Source of the DNA: an uncultured Actinomycetes bacterium | GTDB lineage: Bacteria > Actinomycetota > Acidimicrobiia > Acidimicrobiales > Ilumatobacteraceae | DNA: 5,425 nt | Assembly: GCA_903858075.1 (NCBI GenBank) | Contig: CAIOHI010000303.1 | Location: 1 to 5,425 of the forward strand | Reading direction: 5' to 3' | Part shown: positions 1 through 5,281 of the stretch, piece by piece | How positions within the stretch are numbered: the first letter of the stretch is position 1 | Layout of the letters: each line of letters begins with the position of its first letter | The notes under the pieces: generated by a model | The model's database searches: none | What the model saw: the letters and a program-made list of their open reading frames with translations, nothing else | What the model was told of the DNA's origin: nothing | Program-made: the position numbers and the translations under genes

Positions 1-1028
1 GTCGCCCCACGCGAGGTCGTGATTCTGACGAGCGCCGCCCGGTACGAGGTCGCGATTCTGATGACCGTCGTCCAGTACGAGGTCGCGATTCCGATGACCG
101 TCGTCCTTCACGAGATCGTGATTCCGATGACCGTCGCCCTGCTCGGCCAGCGCTCACTGCAGCAGAACAAAAGTCACGCGAGGTGTATGCCCGCACAGGT
201 GGGCGTCGTACCGAAGGAAGTGGTGCACCCACTGCCAGGCCGGTTCGTAAAAAGGTTGAATGGGTCGACGAAGGTGCTGTAAAAAAAACTGCACGCAAGG
301 CAGTTCAACGCGGTGTTGCTCCGCGAGGGCGCAGTCAAGGCGACAACCGTGGCGAGAACCGGGTACCGGGTATTCCTCGCAGCGATCGTCCGTTGCCTTC
401 CGATATCTCACGTGATGTTGAAAAGAGTGTTGGCGTTCGTCAGTCGCAGTCAACTACAGAGCGTTTGCAAAAAGCAATTGATGCTTTTGAATATGAGCGT
501 TACGAAGATGCAGCAAGATTGCTGCAAGTTTTGTCTCGTCAGTTGCCAGGCCTTGCCCTTGTGCATGAAATGACTGGCCTGTGCGCTTATCGTCAAGGGA
601 AATGGCGTACCGCGGTAAATGAGCTCGAAGCAACTCGAGTTCTTGATCCTGCTCGCACCACCGTGTTGCCGGTACTCGCCGATGCATATCGGGCGTTGCG
701 TCGGTGGAGCAAAGTGAATCAAATCTGGACCGAAATCAAAGATTTGTCGCCTCACCCGTCGGTCCTTGCAGAAGGCCGAATTGTGGCCGCTGGTGCACTG
801 GCTGATCAGGGAAAACTTGCTGATGCTGTTCACCTTTTCGATTCCGTTCTCAATGTTCCTAAACGAGTGCAGGATTACCATTTGCGCCAGTGGTACATGG
901 CGGCAGATCTTCACGACCGTTCAGGAAACATTGTTGAAGCCCGTCGCCTTTTTGCTCGCGTGATGCAATATGACGCGGAATTTGTTGATGTTGCAGACCG
1001 TCTTTCCCATCTTGGGCCAGTGCGCTAA
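1..1028 (+). CDS. TPR-domain protein with N-terminal Arg/Asp-rich 11-residue repeats (5' end outside window)
   Basis: The reading frame is open from the first full codon at position 3 to the TAA at 1026-1028, so 341 residues are visible and the true start is upstream. A GTG at 183 would give 281 residues, but it would cut off an in-frame repeat whose substitutions are mostly synonymous, so I do not take it as the start. Visible residues 4-47 are four tandem copies of an 11-residue charged unit. Residues about 48-148 are basic, rich in Gly/Arg/Lys and probably disordered. Residues about 150-341 form a run of amphipathic helix pairs with TPR-like spacing, for example around AYRQGKWRTAVNELEATRVLDP and ALADQGKLADAVHLFDSVLN. 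TPR domains usually mediate protein-protein contacts. No signal peptide or membrane segment is seen in the visible part, so it is probably cytoplasmic. From memory, Rv1691 of M. tuberculosis, also a TPR protein just upstream of an HAD phosphatase and tlyA, may be the ortholog. The function is unknown. Confidence 0.85.
   Translation, partial: RPTRGRDSDERRPVRGRDSDDRRPVRGRDSDDRRPSRDRDSDDRRPARPALTAAEQKSREVYARTGGRRTEGSGAPTARPVRKKVEWVDEGAVKKTARKAVQRGVAPRGRSQGDNRGENRVPGIPRSDRPLPSDISRDVEKSVGVRQSQSTTERLQKAIDAFEYERYEDAARLLQVLSRQLPGLALVHEMTGLCAYRQGKWRTAVNELEATRVLDPARTTVLPVLADAYRALRRWSKVNQIWTEIKDLSPHPSVLAEGRIVAAGALADQGKLADAVHLFDSVLNVPKRVQDYHLRQWYMAADLHDRSGNIVEARRLFARVMQYDAEFVDVADRLSHLGPVR
12..143 (+). 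repeat. Four tandem 33-bp units encoding an 11-residue R/D-rich repeat
   Basis: The units are 12-44, 45-77, 78-110 and 111-143. They translate to RGRDSDERRPV, RGRDSDDRRPV, RGRDSDDRRPS and RDRDSDDRRPA. The preceding codons 3-11 read RPT and fit the end of another unit, so the array probably continues upstream of the window. Most differences between units are synonymous third-position changes, which supports this reading frame as the translated one. Each unit carries four Arg and three Asp, giving a mixed-charge, disorder-prone segment. The units abut directly with no spacers. Confidence 0.9.
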
Positions 1029-1071
1029 CACCCCTTCGTTACTGTCTTCGTATTGAGCCTTGCTCCTTCTC

Positions 1072-1092
1072 ATGCGCCACGAGGTGTCGCAT
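1072..1092. promoter_or_regulatory. 21-bp interrupted palindrome upstream of the SSB-like gene (possible operator or mRNA hairpin)
   Basis: The arms are ATGCGcCAC and GTGtCGCAT around a central GAG. Eight of nine arm positions pair, with a single C/T mismatch. The element lies in the 89-bp gap after the TPR gene and ends 25 bp before the ATG at 1118. No T-tract follows it, so it does not look like an intrinsic terminator. It could be a repressor or activator site for the downstream gene, or a stable hairpin in the leader. I found no convincing -35/-10 pair in this gap. It does not match the actinobacterial LexA (SOS) box pattern GAAC-N4-GTTC. Confidence 0.4.
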
Positions 1093-1117
1093 CACAACCG
1101 CGAGAAGTGGAGAGCAT

Positions 1118-1453
1118 ATGAATGTTGTAGTTATTCAAGGTGTGGTTCTGAATGCCCCAGTTGAAAGAGTCTTAGGGTCAGGCGAGTTCGCCACTTCTTT
1201 CGATGTCGTCACCGAAAGCGATGAGGGTAGGTTCACGGTTCCTGTCAACTGGATCACGGCTGTCAAGACGCTGCTCCAAGAAGGCGAAGAAGTCATGGTC
1301 TGCGGAAGCGTCCGGCGTCGCTTTTATCGCGCAGGCGGTGCAGTGCAAAGCCGTACCGAGTTGCTGGCGAAGCAAGTTCTCAACATGCGCCGCAAGGTCG
1401 CAGTCAAAAAGAGCCTCGCAGAGATTCAAAAAGAGCTGACAAAAACCTGGTAA
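1118..1453 (+). CDS. Short single-stranded DNA-binding (SSB-like) OB-fold protein
   Basis: The product has 111 residues. The start is ATG 1118, preceded by a GGAGA ribosome-binding site at 1109-1113. Residues 1-90 fit an SSB-type OB fold: an opening strand MNVVVIQGVV, a middle segment FTVPVNWITAVKTLLQEGEEV like the SSB 'V.VW...A..L.KG..V.V.G' core, then GSVRRRFYRAGG and an SRTELLA strand like the SSB 'R..TE..A..V' strand. Proteins of this family bind single-stranded DNA in replication, recombination or repair. Canonical SSBs are about 150-180 residues long and end in an acidic DDIPF-like tip that recruits partner proteins. Here the fold is followed only by a basic helical tail (residues about 91-111, rich in Lys/Arg) ending in KTW, so partner recruitment by the usual tip is not expected. 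It is more likely an accessory SSB paralog than the main replicative one. Confidence in the fold is good, in the exact role low. Confidence 0.75.
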   Translation: MNVVVIQGVVLNAPVERVLGSGEFATSFDVVTESDEGRFTVPVNWITAVKTLLQEGEEVMVCGSVRRRFYRAGGAVQSRTELLAKQVLNMRRKVAVKKSLAEIQKELTKTW

Positions 1454-1456
1454 CTC

Positions 1457-1509
1457 AGGAACTTCTTGCTTGCAAGCACAAACTGGCTAGTGTTTTCAGA
1501 GAAGTTCTT
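1457..1509 (+). promoter_or_regulatory. Inverted repeat in the aldolase gene leader
   Basis: GAACTTCT at 1459-1466 is exactly complementary to AGAAGTTC at 1500-1507. In RNA the pairing extends outward by one G-U and one A-U pair to 1457 and 1509. The enclosed segment holds the smaller palindrome at 1467-1478. The 3' arm ends three bases before the GAAAGG ribosome-binding site at 1513-1518. If transcription starts far enough upstream (for example with ssb-like readthrough), this could fold next to the site and affect aldolase translation. It lacks a T-tract and is not terminator-like. Confidence 0.3.
1466..1493 (+). promoter_or_regulatory. Weak candidate promoter with overlapping 12-bp palindrome ahead of fda
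   Basis: A TTGCTT (-35-like, 1466-1471) and a TAGTGT (-10-like, 1488-1493) are separated by 16 bp. This would place a transcription start near 1500 and give a leader of about 25 nt before the GTG at 1526. Each hexamer matches the sigma-70 consensus only in part. A perfect 12-bp palindrome, TGCTTGCAAGCA, lies at 1467-1478 and overlaps the -35-like hexamer, where a repressor could bind. The arrangement is plausible but not proven by sequence alone. Confidence 0.25.
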
Positions 1510-1525
1510 CCTGAAAGGCCCCACT

Positions 1526-2413
1526 GTGAACCAGCAGCAACTTACACAAATGCGCACCGGTAAAGGCTTCATCGCCGCTTTAGATCAAAGCGGTGGAAGT
1601 ACGCCAAAAGCATTGAAGTTGTATGGTGTTGACGAAACTGCCTACACCAACGAAGACGAAATGTTCGACGTCATTCATGCCATGCGTAGCCGAATGGTCA
1701 TGAGCCCAGCTTTTACCGGTGAGCGCGTGTTGGCTGCCATTTTGTTTGAAGGCACAATGGACCGCAGCATTGAAGGTGTGAGTAGTGCAGAGTACCTATG
1801 GAGCCGCAAGCAGGTCATCGCTATTCTCAAAGTTGACAAAGGCCTTGCCGACGAGGCAGACGGTGTGCAGTTAATGAAGCCCATGCCCGAGCTCGATGCA
1901 CTATTGGCTAAGGCACAATCAAATGGCATATTCGGAACAAAGATGCGCTCCGTTATTAAAGTCGCAAATGCAAAAGGTGTTTCTGAAGTAGTCGCCCAGC
2001 AATTTGCGGTTGGTCGTCAAATACTTGCTGCCGGTCTAGTGCCCATTATCGAACCGGAAGTCGACATTAACAGCCCGAGCAAAAGAGAAGCCGAAGTGTT
2101 GTTGAAGGCGGCTCTTCTCAAAGAACTCGATGCGCAACCAGCCGATCAGCCAGTCATGCTCAAACTCACTCTTCCCGAAGAAGACAATTTCTATCTCGAT
2201 CTCGTGAAGCATCCGAGCGTGTTGCGTGTTGTTGCTTTGTCTGGTGGTTACTCGCGTGACGACGCCAATACAAAACTCGGCAAGAACAATGGTGTCATTG
2301 CCAGTTTCTCGCGTGCGCTCACCGAAGGGCTGTCGGCCCAGCAGTCCGATAGCGCATTCAATGCAGCACTCGACAGCGCAATTGCCTCAATTTACGCTGC
2401 CTCAAATACGTAA
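1526..2413 (+). CDS. fda: Fructose-1,6-bisphosphate aldolase, class I (short bacterial type)
   Basis: This enzyme reversibly cleaves fructose-1,6-bisphosphate to dihydroxyacetone phosphate and glyceraldehyde-3-phosphate in glycolysis and gluconeogenesis in the cytoplasm. Class I enzymes use a lysine Schiff base and no metal. The 295-residue product aligns along its whole length with my memory of the staphylococcal class I aldolase (about 296 residues). Shared blocks include GKGFIAALDQSGGSTPKAL (residues 12-30), AILFEGTMDR (71-80), LKVDKGLADE (101-110), GVQLMKPM (113-120), IFGTKMRS (135-142), GLVPIIEPEVDIN (170-182), VMLKLTLP (210-217) and VALSGGYSR (236-244). Lys213 in VMLKLTLP corresponds to the Schiff-base lysine. 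The start is GTG 1526, preceded by GAAAGG at 1513-1518 seven bases upstream. An in-frame TTG at 1466 would add 20 residues absent from the family and lacks a good ribosome-binding site. A structured leader separates it from the SSB-like gene. Confidence 0.95.
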   Translation: MNQQQLTQMRTGKGFIAALDQSGGSTPKALKLYGVDETAYTNEDEMFDVIHAMRSRMVMSPAFTGERVLAAILFEGTMDRSIEGVSSAEYLWSRKQVIAILKVDKGLADEADGVQLMKPMPELDALLAKAQSNGIFGTKMRSVIKVANAKGVSEVVAQQFAVGRQILAAGLVPIIEPEVDINSPSKREAEVLLKAALLKELDAQPADQPVMLKLTLPEEDNFYLDLVKHPSVLRVVALSGGYSRDDANTKLGKNNGVIASFSRALTEGLSAQQSDSAFNAALDSAIASIYAASNT

Positions 2414-2417
2414 AGGG

Positions 2418-3632
2418 TTAATCAACTGCTAACGGGCGCATGGCTAAACCTGTGCGCAATTTTGGTGTGAAAAAAGTCGACTTCGGAGGCATCAGTAATC
2501 CTTCATCGGCAGTGCGGCGAATTTCTGCCAGTGAAACTGGGCGAATAAGAACTGCGCATTGGGCGAGTCCGGCTTGTAGTGCCTCAAGCACTTCATGAGT
2601 TCCGTGCTGATAAGAGATGCCTGCTGCATCGAGTGAGCCAATTGACGTTGTGATTGCGTGCTCAAGGCGAGCGCTATCGAGTGCACGTACCGCAGAGAAT
2701 TTTTCCACCTTTTCGGTGTACAGCGTTGTGGATCCGTCAGGGCGCAGAAGACAGATTGCCTTTTCGGCATTCATATGTGTCAATGTGAGTTCCGATAGAA
2801 CGTTGTCGCTGACACGTGTATAAAAGCGTTCAAGAACTTCTTCCATTTGTGTTGGGCTGACCGAAGCAATGAGGCGATGAATGGCAGCAATGCTCAACTG
2901 CTCCTCAACGAGTTCTGCTACGTATGTCATGGTGAGGCCAGCAGCTGCTGCGAGGGGAGAATTGGAGGCACGCATTTCGTCTCGGTACGTGCGCGAAATG
3001 GCATAGCGATGGTGCCCGTCGGCGATGACCACGGGTGCACTGGCAATTGCCGAACGAATGGCGTCAATACGCTGTGTGTCGGTAACCCGTTCAACACGAT
3101 GCACCACACCGTCTTCGTCGGTCATTTCACCCATGAGTTCTCCGGGAGCAAGAAGCACGTCAGTCAGACCACTGCAGAGCGACAAGCCCCAGACCGGAGA
3201 CAAGTTGCATTGCGTGGCCCTTGTGAGGTCAAGCCGGTCTGTCTTGGCCTTAGGCGTTGTTTGCTCATGAGGAAGAACGCCACCCGCACCAACGTCGACA
3301 ACTTCGAGTGCGCCAATGACCCCAACGGTATGGCGCTCTTTCCCTGTTGAATCGCGAAATGACATGCGGTACAGCGTGAACGAGGGGGTGGGGTCCAAGG
3401 TGAGCACTTTGCTCGAGATCCAGTCGTGAATATCTGTCGCGGCTTTCTTGTAGCGCTCTGGGCCGTCGGCATCGAGGGGGCAATCGACATGGACAATATT
3501 CCAGGGGCTCTGTGAGCCGTAATGGATGCGGTCATCGGTGCTCAAGACGTCGTATGGAGGCGAACTCAGTGCGAAGAGGTCAGTTGGGGCATTGGTGTAA
3601 CGAAGCGCTGAGAATGGTTCAAAATGAGGCAC
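2418..3632 (-). CDS. DUF1015 family protein (function unknown)
   Basis: The 404-residue product is full length for the DUF1015 family (COG4198), whose activity I do not know with certainty. Some relatives have been discussed in connection with serine metabolism. The family signatures visible are an N-terminal FEPFSALRY (residues 4-12), PPYDV (25-29), NIVHVD (45-50), PHEQTTPKAKTDR (121-133), NLSPVWGL (143-150), the strong ADGHHRYA motif (204-211) and a C-terminal MPPKSTFFTPKL (381-392). The repeated His/Asp/Lys motifs suggest a phosphate or nucleotide-handling enzyme, but this is inference. The start is a GTG at 3632-3630. It fits because the conserved FEPF block begins three residues later, although no strong ribosome-binding site precedes it, so a leaderless or poorly led transcript is possible. 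Its TAA is 4 bp from the aldolase stop, facing it. Its start lies 18 bp from the divergent HAD gene. Confidence 0.9.
   Translation of the reverse strand: MPHFEPFSALRYTNAPTDLFALSSPPYDVLSTDDRIHYGSQSPWNIVHVDCPLDADGPERYKKAATDIHDWISSKVLTLDPTPSFTLYRMSFRDSTGKERHTVGVIGALEVVDVGAGGVLPHEQTTPKAKTDRLDLTRATQCNLSPVWGLSLCSGLTDVLLAPGELMGEMTDEDGVVHRVERVTDTQRIDAIRSAIASAPVVIADGHHRYAISRTYRDEMRASNSPLAAAAGLTMTYVAELVEEQLSIAAIHRLIASVSPTQMEEVLERFYTRVSDNVLSELTLTHMNAEKAICLLRPDGSTTLYTEKVEKFSAVRALDSARLEHAITTSIGSLDAAGISYQHGTHEVLEALQAGLAQCAVLIRPVSLAEIRRTADEGLLMPPKSTFFTPKLRTGLAMRPLAVD
2436..2463 (+). terminator. Candidate intrinsic terminator of fda, inside the 3' end of the opposing DUF1015 gene
   Basis: An 8-bp stem, 2436-2443 (GCGCATGG) with 2450-2457 (CTGTGCGC), includes two G-U pairs and encloses a six-base loop (CTAAAC). 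It is followed by AATTTT at 2458-2463. It starts 22 bp after the aldolase stop codon. The T-tract lies only on the plus-strand side, so it would act on aldolase transcripts. The stem is GC-rich at its base but the U-tract is short, so efficiency is uncertain. It occupies codons of the last residues of DUF1015, because the intergenic gap is too small to hold a terminator. Confidence 0.4.
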
Positions 3633-3637
3633 ACTCT

Positions 3638-3645
3638 AAGGGTGG
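3638..3645 (+). promoter_or_regulatory. Ribosome-binding site deciding the HAD phosphatase start
   Basis: AAGGGTGG lies 5 bases before the ATG at 3651 and resembles AAGGAGG. The alternative in-frame ATG at 3624 has no comparable site and would make the gene overlap the divergent DUF1015 start codon. I therefore take ATG 3651 as the start. Confidence 0.55.
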
Positions 3646-3650
3646 CAGGT

Positions 3651-4514
3651 ATGGGTGCAACAAGCAAAACTGAAGGCGCTGCGGGCATCATTTGGAGTGA
3701 TCTCGACGGAGTCATATGGCGCGGGGGTTCGGTCATTGCAGGCGTTCCCGAGAGCATTGCAGCCGTACGTGAGGCGGGTTGGCAAGTCAATTTTGTGACA
3801 AACAATTCTTCTACGCGTCTCGCCGATCAAGAACAGAAACTTTGCAGTATGGGTATTCCTGCTATCGGCAATGTGGTGACGAGCGCCCAAGCAGCTGCTT
3901 CACTTATTGAGCCAACCGAAACTGTGTTGGCATGTTCGGGTCCAGGTGTTATTGAAGCAATACAGAATCGTGGCGCACGAGTACTGGACGTTCGAGACGC
4001 TTTATTAGACAGCACATTTAACCCAGCAAATATTGATGCGGTCGTCGTCGGAATGCATCGCGACTTTTGTTTTGATTTTCTACACACAGGTTTGTCGTGC
4101 CTATTGGCGGGTGCGCGGCTGATTGGCACAAATGATGACGCTACGTTTCCTGCCGAGACAGGAATTTTGCCAGGTGGTGGCTCGCTCGTTGCCTCGTATG
4201 CCTATGCATCGCAACTCACACCGGTGATGGCTGGAAAGCCGCACCAAGCGATGGCGCAACTCGTACAGGCATTCGCAGGGTCAACGCCCGTCGCCCGGCA
4301 AATTATGGTGGGCGATCGCCCCGACACCGACGGAGCTTTTGCGCAGCGCCTCGGCATTGCTTATGCCCAGGTGTGGTCGGGTGTGCAAGAGAAATGTGCT
4401 GGCCCCGTTGACGGTGTTTCTTTTCACTACACAGGAAACACTTTTTGCGACATCGCAACACTGCTTTTGAATAAGACCAATGACTCAGACGATCTTCGAC
4501 GGGGACGCCAATGA
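3651..4514 (+). CDS. HAD-IIA (NagD-like) phosphatase, possible glycerol-3-phosphate phosphatase
   Basis: This is a 287-residue cytoplasmic haloacid-dehalogenase phosphatase of subfamily IIA, which uses an aspartyl nucleophile and Mg2+. All four HAD motifs are present: motif I DLDGVIW with nucleophile Asp17 and acid/base Asp19, motif II VTNNSS with Thr50, motif III Lys196 in AGKPH, and motif IV GDRPDTD with Asp222 and Asp227. The C2-type cap contains the family's GTNDDATFPAETGILPGGGSLV block (residues 159-180). Substrate cannot be read from sequence. From memory, Rv1692, the M. tuberculosis protein at the same position next to tlyA, was characterised as a glycerol-3-phosphate phosphatase, so that is the best guess by synteny. 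The last codons overlap tlyA by ATGA, which indicates translational coupling. ATG 3624 is an alternative start adding nine residues (MRHTLRVAG), less likely because the ribosome-binding site fits 3651. Confidence 0.88.
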   Translation: MGATSKTEGAAGIIWSDLDGVIWRGGSVIAGVPESIAAVREAGWQVNFVTNNSSTRLADQEQKLCSMGIPAIGNVVTSAQAAASLIEPTETVLACSGPGVIEAIQNRGARVLDVRDALLDSTFNPANIDAVVVGMHRDFCFDFLHTGLSCLLAGARLIGTNDDATFPAETGILPGGGSLVASYAYASQLTPVMAGKPHQAMAQLVQAFAGSTPVARQIMVGDRPDTDGAFAQRLGIAYAQVWSGVQEKCAGPVDGVSFHYTGNTFCDIATLLLNKTNDSDDLRRGRQ

Positions 4515-5281
4515 AGCAACGTCGTTCACTGGTGCGCGAGGTGCTGCACCGCGGCCTGTTGTCGAGTGAAGCCGACGTAGAAGCTGCACTCACAGAGAAT
4601 CGTGTGCGGGTGAATGGGGCAGTGGTGAGCAATGCGGCATCAATGGTGGCCGCGGGAGACACTGTTCATGTTGCGCCAATAGCTAATCGCTTTGTGGGTC
4701 GTGGTGGAATCAAACTTGAAGGCGCTCTTGAACACTTCGGCATCAATGTGTTAGGTGCGTATTGCCTCGACATTGGGGCTTCCACTGGTGGGTTCACCGA
4801 TTGCCTGTTGCAACACGGTGCTGCGCACGTTGTGGCTGTCGACGTAGGGCGTGGTCAACTGCACCAGAAAATGTTGACGCACGCGGCGGTGACCTCGTTG
4901 GAGAGCCAGCACATCTCGCAATTATCTCCAGAAGATTTACGCACCCAATGGGGCGATGAGCACAGTGGTCTTGCGCAAATTGTGGTGACCGATGTGAGTT
5001 TCACCTCACTTGCCCAATTGGTGCCCCACATTGTTGCGCTCTCTGGAGACGGAGCCGAACTCGTGCTTTTGGTGAAGCCCCAGTTTGAAGCAGAACGTAC
5101 TGACGTGCCTGCGGGGGGAATTGTTGTAGATCCGCAAGTGCGACAAGACGCCGTTGATCGCGTGGCGGAGGCTCTCAATACGGCGGGTTGTCGTGTTCAT
5201 GGGCAATACGAGTCGCCCATCTCTGGCGCTGGTGGCAATATTGAGTTCTTCCTATGGGCAACTGTGCACACCGATGAGTAA
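4511..5281 (+). CDS. tlyA: TlyA-family rRNA 2'-O-methyltransferase (S4 domain plus FtsJ-like methyltransferase)
   Basis: The 256-residue product has the two-domain TlyA layout. Residues about 4-55 are an S4-type RNA-binding domain (RSLVREVLHRGLLSS ... RVRVNGAVV). A short linker NRFVG (59-63) leads into a Rossmann methyltransferase domain with the SAM-binding motif DIGASTGGFTD (87-97). The catalytic K-D-K-E set described for TlyA is complete: Lys68 (GGIKL), Asp161 (TDVSF), Lys189 (LVKPQF) and Glu245 (GNIEFF). Mycobacterial TlyA methylates riboses in 16S rRNA helix 44 and 23S rRNA helix 69, and its loss gives capreomycin resistance. The same targets are likely here but not shown. Some relatives were named haemolysins, which is probably a misnomer. 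The start is ATG 4511, overlapping the HAD stop as ATGA, with GGGGA at 4500-4504 as ribosome-binding site. Its end overlaps the next gene by 8 nt, so it is the middle gene of an operon. Confidence 0.95.
   Translation: MKQRRSLVREVLHRGLLSSEADVEAALTENRVRVNGAVVSNAASMVAAGDTVHVAPIANRFVGRGGIKLEGALEHFGINVLGAYCLDIGASTGGFTDCLLQHGAAHVVAVDVGRGQLHQKMLTHAAVTSLESQHISQLSPEDLRTQWGDEHSGLAQIVVTDVSFTSLAQLVPHIVALSGDGAELVLLVKPQFEAERTDVPAGGIVVDPQVRQDAVDRVAEALNTAGCRVHGQYESPISGAGGNIEFFLWATVHTDE

Noticed and set aside
12..143. CRISPR-like direct repeats.
   Set aside because: The units are contiguous 33-bp copies with no unique spacers and translate in frame into a charged repeat.
19..282. An 87-codon open frame across the 33-bp repeats giving a hydrophobic repeat protein (YEVAIPMTVV-type units).
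   Set aside because: The 33-bp period keeps more than one frame open. The frame at position 3 continues into the TPR domain, and its substitutions between units are mostly synonymous, so the 19-282 frame is a shadow.
281..288. A run of eight A residues in the TPR gene as a possible slippage or phase-variation site.
   Set aside because: It simply encodes Lys-Lys in a basic region. Neither alternative frame leads to a meaningful product, and a single short A-run is not evidence of programmed slippage.
450..914. A 154-codon minus-strand open frame opposite the TPR domain.
   Set aside because: It is antisense to the TPR coding region, has a composition typical of shadow frames and shows no recognisable domain.
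1466..1525. N-terminal extension of the aldolase from the TTG at 1466.
   Set aside because: The extra 20 residues are not part of the aldolase family, the region holds palindromes and a candidate promoter, and GTG 1526 has a well-placed ribosome-binding site.
2847..3350. A 167-codon plus-strand open frame, rich in Cys, opposite DUF1015.
   Set aside because: It is antisense to a well-conserved DUF1015 reading frame, including the DGHHRY region, and its product resembles no family I know. There is no ribosome-binding site of note.
3624..3650. ATG 3624 as the start of the HAD phosphatase.
   Set aside because: It would overlap the divergent DUF1015 start codon and add a nine-residue stretch. 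The AAGGGTGG site at 3638-3645 fits ATG 3651 better. It cannot be fully excluded.
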